A stretch of 64,000 bases of DNA from QAMX01 sp964448855 (GTDB taxonomy: Bacteria > Bacillota > Clostridia > Oscillospirales > QAMX01), in the NCBI GenBank assembly GCA_964448855.1, contig CAYUXI010000010.1, positions 1 to 64,000 on the forward strand. The letters run 5' to 3'. Position numbers and translations under genes: made by a program. Shown here piece after piece: positions 59,611 to 64,000 of the stretch; positions within the stretch are counted from its first letter, which is position 1; each line of letters starts with the position of its first letter. Below the pieces are notes generated by a model, which saw only the letters and a program-made list of their open reading frames with translations, had not been told where the DNA came from and ran no database searches.

Positions 59611-59874
59611 ATGGCTGAAGAAAAAAGAGCATTCCGAAAGACCAGAGTCGGTAAAGTCGTATCCGACAAAATGGATAAGACCATCGTTGTGGCCGTGCTC
59701 GAGACGTATGCACATCCGCTGTACAAGAAGACGGTCAGACGTACCTATAAGCTGAAGGCACACGATGAAAACAACGAGTGCAAAGTCGGCGATCGCGTCA
59801 AAGTGATGGAAACAAGACCGCTTTCGAAGGATAAGAGATGGCGTCTTGTCGAGATTATTGAAAAGGCGAAGTAA
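59611..59874 (+). CDS. rpsQ: 30S ribosomal protein S17
   Basis: An 87-aa OB-fold protein. The start MAEEKRAFRKTRVGKVVSDK is set by AGGAGG before ATG 59611; the earlier in-frame sequence overlaps rpmC. DKTIVVAVLETYAHPLYKK (about residues 21-39) and GDRVKVMETRPLSKDKRWRL close the family match. Confidence 0.98.
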   Translation: MAEEKRAFRKTRVGKVVSDKMDKTIVVAVLETYAHPLYKKTVRRTYKLKAHDENNECKVGDRVKVMETRPLSKDKRWRLVEIIEKAK

Positions 59875-59889
59875 AGGAGGCAAATCACC

Positions 59890-60258
59890 GTGATTCAGGC
59901 AGAGACAATGCTCAAGGTTGCTGATAACAGCGGCGCCAAAGAGCTGAAATGCATCCAGGTTCTCGGCGGTTCGGTCCGTAAATACGGGAACATTGGCGAT
60001 GTCATTGTCGCGTCGGTTCGTAAAGCACAGCCGGGCGGCGCAGTCAAGAAGGGTGATGTTGTCCGCGCAGTCATCGTTCGCTCCGCAAAGGGCGTCCGCC
60101 GCGCAGACGGTACGCACATCCGCTTCGACGAAAACGCAGCAGTCATCATCAAGGAAGACAAAAACCCGCGCGGAACCCGTATTTTCGGGCCTGTCGCCAG
60201 AGAGCTTCGCGAAAAAGATTACATGAAGATCCTTTCGCTCGCTCCTGAGGTTCTGTAA
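59890..60258 (+). CDS. rplN: 50S ribosomal protein L14
   Basis: A 122-aa protein contacting 16S rRNA at the subunit interface. The start is GTG with AAAGGAGG upstream. MIQAETMLKVADNSGAKEL opens it; GGAVKKGDVVRAVIVR and RGTRIFGPVARELR follow. Confidence 0.98.
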   Translation: MIQAETMLKVADNSGAKELKCIQVLGGSVRKYGNIGDVIVASVRKAQPGGAVKKGDVVRAVIVRSAKGVRRADGTHIRFDENAAVIIKEDKNPRGTRIFGPVARELREKDYMKILSLAPEVL

Positions 60259-60273
60259 GGGGGAGAGGCTGAA

Positions 60274-60591
60274 ATGAATACGATGCATGTGAAAACCGGC
60301 GATACCGTCGAGGTTCTGTCCGGTAAGGAAAAAGGCAAGAGAGGCAAGATCCTGAAGGCCGATCCGCAGAAGGGTCTGGTTGTGATCGAAGGCCTCAACA
60401 TTATGACCAAGCATAAGAAGGCACGGAAACAGGGCGAAGAGAGCGAGATCGTGAAGGTCGAAGGCGCTATGAAAGCCTGCAAAGTGATCCGCGTTTGCCC
60501 GAAATGCAGCAAGACGACACGCCCCGCCCATCAGATTGGCGCAGACGGCAAAAAGCTGACTGTGTGCAAAAAATGCGGCGCGGAAATATAA
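60274..60591 (+). CDS. rplX: 50S ribosomal protein L24
   Basis: A 105-aa KOW-domain protein (GDTVEVLSGKEKGKRGKIL). Its C terminus has a zinc-ribbon-like pair CPKC...CKKC (about residues 75-78 and 98-101), so this L24 is of the cysteine-containing kind. Confidence 0.97.
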   Translation: MNTMHVKTGDTVEVLSGKEKGKRGKILKADPQKGLVVIEGLNIMTKHKKARKQGEESEIVKVEGAMKACKVIRVCPKCSKTTRPAHQIGADGKKLTVCKKCGAEI

Positions 60592-60615
60592 GGGCAAGGA
60601 GGCAAATAGAGACGT

Positions 60616-61158
60616 ATGGCGAGACTGAAAGATAAATATTTGAACGAAGTTGCCCCAGCTCTGATGAAGAAATACAACTACAAGAGCACCATGCAGATCC
60701 CGAAGATCGACAAGATCATTGTCAACGTCGGTTGCGGCGAGGCCAAGGAAAACTCGAAGGCACTTGATTTCGTCTGCGCGGATCTTGCTCAGATCACCGG
60801 TCAGAAGCCCGTGATCACAAAAGCAAAGCACTCTGTTGCAAACTTCAAGCTCAGAGAAGGGATGCCGATTGGCGCAAAGGTTACACTGCGCGCAGATCGG
60901 ATGTATGAGTTCCTGGACAGACTGTTCAACGTGGCACTGCCGAGAGTCCGCGACTTCCGCGGAATCAACGCGAACGCGTTTGACGGCCGTGGCAACTACT
61001 CCCTTGGTCTGAAGGAACAGCTCATCTTCCCGGAAATCAGCTTTGATAAGATTGACAAAATCCGGGGCATGAACGTTGTCATCTGCACAACCGCGAACAC
61101 GGACGAAGAAGCCAAATCGCTTCTGGAACTGATGGGCGCGCCGTTTGCAAGGGCGTAA
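60616..61158 (+). CDS. rplE: 50S ribosomal protein L5
   Basis: A 180-aa protein binding 5S rRNA. MARLKDKYLNEVAPALMKKY, the NVGCGEAKENSKALDFVC block and the GRGNYSLGLKEQLIFPE motif are present. Confidence 0.98.
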   Translation: MARLKDKYLNEVAPALMKKYNYKSTMQIPKIDKIIVNVGCGEAKENSKALDFVCADLAQITGQKPVITKAKHSVANFKLREGMPIGAKVTLRADRMYEFLDRLFNVALPRVRDFRGINANAFDGRGNYSLGLKEQLIFPEISFDKIDKIRGMNVVICTTANTDEEAKSLLELMGAPFARA

Positions 61159-61173
61159 AGGGGGAAACAAGTC

Positions 61174-61359
61174 ATGGCTAAGAAATCAATGATTCTGAAA
61201 CAGCAAAGAACGCCTAAGTTTTCAACCCGTGCGATGAACCGGTGCAAGATCTGCGGCAGACCGCATGCCTATCTCCGTGACTACGGCATTTGTCGTATCT
61301 GCTTCCGCGAACTTGCGTACAAGGGCCAGATTCCCGGCGTCCGCAAGGCAAGCTGGTAA
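61174..61359 (+). CDS. rpsN: 30S ribosomal protein S14, zinc type
   Basis: A 61-aa S14 of the four-cysteine type (C24-x2-C27 and C40-x2-C43, in CKIC and CRIC), the form found in Firmicutes under zinc-replete conditions. MAKKSMILKQQRTPKFSTRA opens it. Confidence 0.98.
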   Translation: MAKKSMILKQQRTPKFSTRAMNRCKICGRPHAYLRDYGICRICFRELAYKGQIPGVRKASW

Positions 61360-61393
61360 GACAACGCTATAGTATTTGTAAGGAGGCTGCGAA

Positions 61394-61792
61394 ATGCACA
61401 CAACAGATCCTATCGCCGATATGCTGACAAGAATCCGGAATGCGAGTTCTTATCACCACGAATCGGTTGATATTCCCGCGTCCAACGCAAAGAAGACCAT
61501 CGCTGAGATTCTCCTCAGTGAAGGATATATCAAAAACCTCCAGGTGATTGATGACGGTTCGCAGGGCATTATCCGCATCACGCTGAAATATGGCCAGAAC
61601 AAGGAATCCGCAATTACCGGTCTGCGCCGTGTTTCCAAACCGGGTCTGCGCGTCTATGCGGGCGTCGAAGATATGCCGAAGGTTTTAAAAGGTCTTGGCA
61701 TTGCAATCATCTCCACTTCCAAGGGCATTGTCACTGACAAGAAGGCGAGAGCACTTCACGTCGGCGGCGAAGTTCTGGCATTTGTCTGGTAA
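61394..61792 (+). CDS. rpsH: 30S ribosomal protein S8
   Basis: A 132-aa protein; MHTTDPIADMLTRIRNAS opens it and the GIAIISTSKGIVTDKKAR block near the end binds 16S rRNA. Confidence 0.98.
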   Translation: MHTTDPIADMLTRIRNASSYHHESVDIPASNAKKTIAEILLSEGYIKNLQVIDDGSQGIIRITLKYGQNKESAITGLRRVSKPGLRVYAGVEDMPKVLKGLGIAIISTSKGIVTDKKARALHVGGEVLAFVW

Positions 61793-61807
61793 GGGAGGAA
61801 ACAGAAT

Positions 61808-62356
61808 ATGTCAAGAATTGGTAAACTGCCGATCACGATTCCGGCCGGCGTCACAGTCACAGTCGGAGACGATCAGGTAGTCACAGTCAAAGGCGCAAAA
61901 TACACGCTGAGCCAGAAAATCGACTCCCGCGTGGGCGTTGAGATCAACGGCGACGTCATCAATGTCGTCTGCAAAGAGGAAAGCAATGAAGGCCACTCCC
62001 TCCACGGTCTTTCCAGAACGCTGATCCACAACATGGTCGTTGGCGTCACGACCGGCTACACAAAAGAACTCGAAATCAATGGTGTCGGCTACCGTGCCGC
62101 AAAACAGGGCAAGCAGCTCGTGCTGAATGTCGGTTATTCGCACCAGGTTTTCGTTGACGAACGCGATGAGCTTACCATCGATGTTCCGGCTCCGAACAAG
62201 ATTGTCGTTGCTGGTCCGGATAAGCAGGCGGTGGGTCAGATGGCCGCCGAAATCCGCGGGATTCGTCCGCCTGAGCCGTACCTCGGCAAGGGTATTAAGT
62301 ATACGACTGAGGTCATTCGCCGTAAAGAGGGCAAGACCGCGGCGAAGAAGAAGTAA
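61808..62356 (+). CDS. rplF: 50S ribosomal protein L6
   Basis: A 182-aa protein with two similar domains. MSRIGKLPITIPAGVTV opens it; GVGYRAAKQGKQLVLNVGYS and RPPEPYLGKGIKYTTEVIRR are characteristic. Confidence 0.98.
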   Translation: MSRIGKLPITIPAGVTVTVGDDQVVTVKGAKYTLSQKIDSRVGVEINGDVINVVCKEESNEGHSLHGLSRTLIHNMVVGVTTGYTKELEINGVGYRAAKQGKQLVLNVGYSHQVFVDERDELTIDVPAPNKIVVAGPDKQAVGQMAAEIRGIRPPEPYLGKGIKYTTEVIRRKEGKTAAKKK

Positions 62357-62374
62357 TCAGGGGGGTTCACAGGA

Positions 62375-62734
62375 ATGGTTTCCAAGATGGATAAGAACAT
62401 CCAGCGCCTGAAAAGGCACCGCAGAGTTCGCGGAAAGATCTCCGGAACGGCGGAACGCCCGCGTCTGAACGTCTACAGAAGCACGAACCACATCTACGCT
62501 CAGATCATTGACGATGTGAAGGGTGTCACGTTGGTTACGGCCTCGTCCACGGAAAAGGATTTCGGCATGACCGGCGGAAACAAGGAAGCTGCCCGCAAAG
62601 TAGGCAAACTGGTCGGCGAACGTGCAAAAGCAGCCGGCATCGGTGCGGTCGTATTTGATCGCGGCGGTTACCTGTATCATGGTCGTGTTCAGGAGCTTGC
62701 TGAGGGCGCCCGCGAGAGCGGCCTTGAGTTTTAA
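62375..62734 (+). CDS. rplR: 50S ribosomal protein L18
   Basis: A 119-aa 5S-rRNA-binding protein. RHRRVRGKISGTAERPRLNV and VVFDRGGYLYHGRVQELAEG are family blocks. Confidence 0.97.
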   Translation: MVSKMDKNIQRLKRHRRVRGKISGTAERPRLNVYRSTNHIYAQIIDDVKGVTLVTASSTEKDFGMTGGNKEAARKVGKLVGERAKAAGIGAVVFDRGGYLYHGRVQELAEGARESGLEF

Positions 62735-62749
62735 CGGGAGGACAACCAA

Positions 62750-63253
62750 ATGCCTTTAAAAATAGATACCTCTAATATGGAACTGCAAGAGCGCCTGGTC
62801 GGTATGCGCCGCGTTTCCAAAACGGTCAAGGGCGGCCGTATCATGAAATGGAGCGCACTGGTCGTTGTCGGCGACGGCAATGGCCTGATCGGCTTCGGTA
62901 TCGGTAAAGCAAGCGAAACGCCGGACGCGATTCGCAAGGCAATCGCCGATGCGAAGAAGAACCTCTTCAAAGTTTCCACCGTCGGAACAACAATCCCGCA
63001 CGAAGTAATCGGCAAATTCGGCGCAGCAGAAATCCTGCTGAAACCGGCTCCCAAAGGAACCGGTGTTATCGCCGGCGGCCCGGTTCGCCAGGTCATGGAA
63101 GCAGCGGGTATTCGCGATATCCGTACGAAATCGCTGCGTTCGAACAACCAGCAGAACGTTGTCACTGCGACTGTTGAAGGTCTGAAATCGCTGAGATGCG
63201 CCGAAGACGTTGCCCGCACCCGCGGCAAGACAGTCGATGAAATTCAGGGTTAA
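62750..63253 (+). CDS. rpsE: 30S ribosomal protein S5
   Basis: A 167-aa protein with an N-terminal double-stranded-RNA-binding-like domain (GGRIMKWSALVVVGDGNGLIG region, read in two blocks at about 26-46) and the VIAGGPVRQVMEAAGIRDI C-terminal block. Confidence 0.98.
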   Translation: MPLKIDTSNMELQERLVGMRRVSKTVKGGRIMKWSALVVVGDGNGLIGFGIGKASETPDAIRKAIADAKKNLFKVSTVGTTIPHEVIGKFGAAEILLKPAPKGTGVIAGGPVRQVMEAAGIRDIRTKSLRSNNQQNVVTATVEGLKSLRCAEDVARTRGKTVDEIQG

Positions 63254-63268
63254 GGGGGCGTAACTGAG

Positions 63269-63454
63269 ATGAACGAAACAAAACTTCAGATTACGCTGAT
63301 CAAGAGCCTGAACGGCAGACATGAGAAGCATATCGCTACGGCGAATTCGCTCGGTCTCCGCAAGATTGATGATTCCACCGTTCAGCCGGACAACGAAGCG
63401 ACCCGGGGAAAGATTTCCCAGATCCGCTACCTTGTCAAGGTTGAAAACGTTTAA
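63269..63454 (+). CDS. rpmD: 50S ribosomal protein L30
   Basis: A 61-aa protein; LQITLIKSLNGRHEKHIATA and NSLGLRKIDDSTVQPDN fit the family. Confidence 0.96.
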   Translation: MNETKLQITLIKSLNGRHEKHIATANSLGLRKIDDSTVQPDNEATRGKISQIRYLVKVENV

Positions 63455-63471
63455 GCAGGAGGTACGGGAGA

Positions 63472-63912
63472 ATGAAATTGAATGATTTGTCCCCGGCCGT
63501 TGGTTCCGTCAAAGAGGCCAAGAGAAAAGGCCGCGGCATCGGTACCGGCAACGGCAAGACGGGCGGCAGAGGTCATAAAGGACAGAACGCCCGCTCCGGC
63601 GGCGGTGTCCGTCCCGGTTTCGAAGGCGGCCAGATGCCGCTGCACCTCCGTCTGCCGAAGCGCGGCTTCACCAACATTTTCAGAACCCGCTATGCGATTG
63701 TCAACGTCTCGGATCTGAACCGTTTCGAAGATGGCGCAGTTGTCGGTCTCAAGGAAATGATGGAAGCCGGTCTGGTCAGCAAACTCTTTGACGGCGTCAA
63801 AGTGCTGGGCAACGGAGAGCTTGAAAAGAAAATCACTGTCAAGGCGACTGCATTCTCTGCATCCGCCAAGGAGAAAATTCAGGCCAAAGGCGGAAGTGTC
63901 GAGGTGATTTAA
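63472..63912 (+). CDS. rplO: 50S ribosomal protein L15
   Basis: A 146-aa protein. The glycine-rich N terminus KRKGRGIGTGNGKTGGRGHK (about residues 19-38) and FEGGQMPLHLRLPKRGF follow. It overlaps nothing and is followed by secY one base later. Confidence 0.98.
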   Translation: MKLNDLSPAVGSVKEAKRKGRGIGTGNGKTGGRGHKGQNARSGGGVRPGFEGGQMPLHLRLPKRGFTNIFRTRYAIVNVSDLNRFEDGAVVGLKEMMEAGLVSKLFDGVKVLGNGELEKKITVKATAFSASAKEKIQAKGGSVEVI

Positions 63913-63913
63913 G

Positions 63914-64000
63914 ATGTTCAAAACGATAATCAACGCGTGGAAGATCCCGGAGCTCCGCAAGAAGCTTCTGTTCACCGTCTTGATTCTGGTCATCTATCGT
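63914..64000 (+). CDS. secY: Protein translocase subunit SecY (N-terminal part)
   Basis: The first 29 codons, MFKTIINAWKIPELRKKLLF and the start of transmembrane helix 1; the gene runs off the right end. The rplO-secY order is standard. Confidence 0.95.
   Translation, partial: MFKTIINAWKIPELRKKLLFTVLILVIYR

Overview
The window looks like the chromosome of a GC-rich, low-branching Firmicute of class Clostridia, probably in the Oscillospirales/Ruminococcaceae sphere. The reasons are the complete S10-spc-alpha type ribosomal gene order with a four-cysteine (zinc) S14, the Gram-positive clusters acpP-rnc, mnmE-mnmG-rsmG-noc and greA-dprA-topA-trmFO, strong AGGAGG Shine-Dalgarno sites, and many SigA-type promoters (TTGACA, 17 bp, TATAAT). 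No tRNA or rRNA gene was seen. The genus is not claimed.

Layout. 1-843 is non-coding and repetitive (a twice-occurring 32-bp element, one hairpin, five 41-bp tandem repeats). 844-11706, minus strand: a Cys-rich unknown, a radical SAM protein, rnc, acpP, plsX, trmFO, topA, dprA, a SpoU-type methyltransferase, a membrane protein and greA. 12093-14207, plus: an amidohydrolase and a zinc-ribbon membrane protein. 14291-19811, minus: phosphoesterase, DegV, upp, pth, a 55-aa YtxH-like protein missing from a standard >60 aa ORF search, and feoB/feoA. 19966-23295, plus: rbsK, a purine nucleoside phosphorylase, a short-chain dehydrogenase, rsuA. 23363-28114, minus: a four-gene Gld-like ABC transporter. 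28302-33528, minus: lexA, a small unknown, a catalytically dead P-type ATPase homologue, a CYTH protein and hisS. 33640-36826: an MFS carrier diverging from a nucleoside hydrolase and a rhamnulose-1-phosphate aldolase-like gene across a 16-bp perfect palindrome. 36857-40151: small protein, a candidate structured RNA, mntP, a TIM-barrel isomerase and a DUF3810 metalloprotease-like protein.

40326-54011 is the mnmE-mnmG-rsmG-noc neighbourhood, interrupted twice: by a plus-strand cation diffusion facilitator gene and by an AT-rich type II-A CRISPR-Cas locus (cas9-cas1-cas2-csn2, an array of 11 repeats and 10 spacers, and a divergent tracrRNA upstream of cas9). 54107-64000, plus: a promoter, a long structured leader with a candidate attenuator, and 21 ribosomal protein genes from rpsJ to rplO, ending in the first 29 codons of secY.

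The most unusual items are the intact but motif-less P-type ATPase pseudoenzyme (30222-32450), the candidate structured RNA with its own terminator (37272-37448), and the complete II-A CRISPR locus placed between rsmG and noc, for which promoter, tracrRNA, leader anchor and array polarity can all be read directly. All family assignments are from motif recognition by eye; no database search was run.
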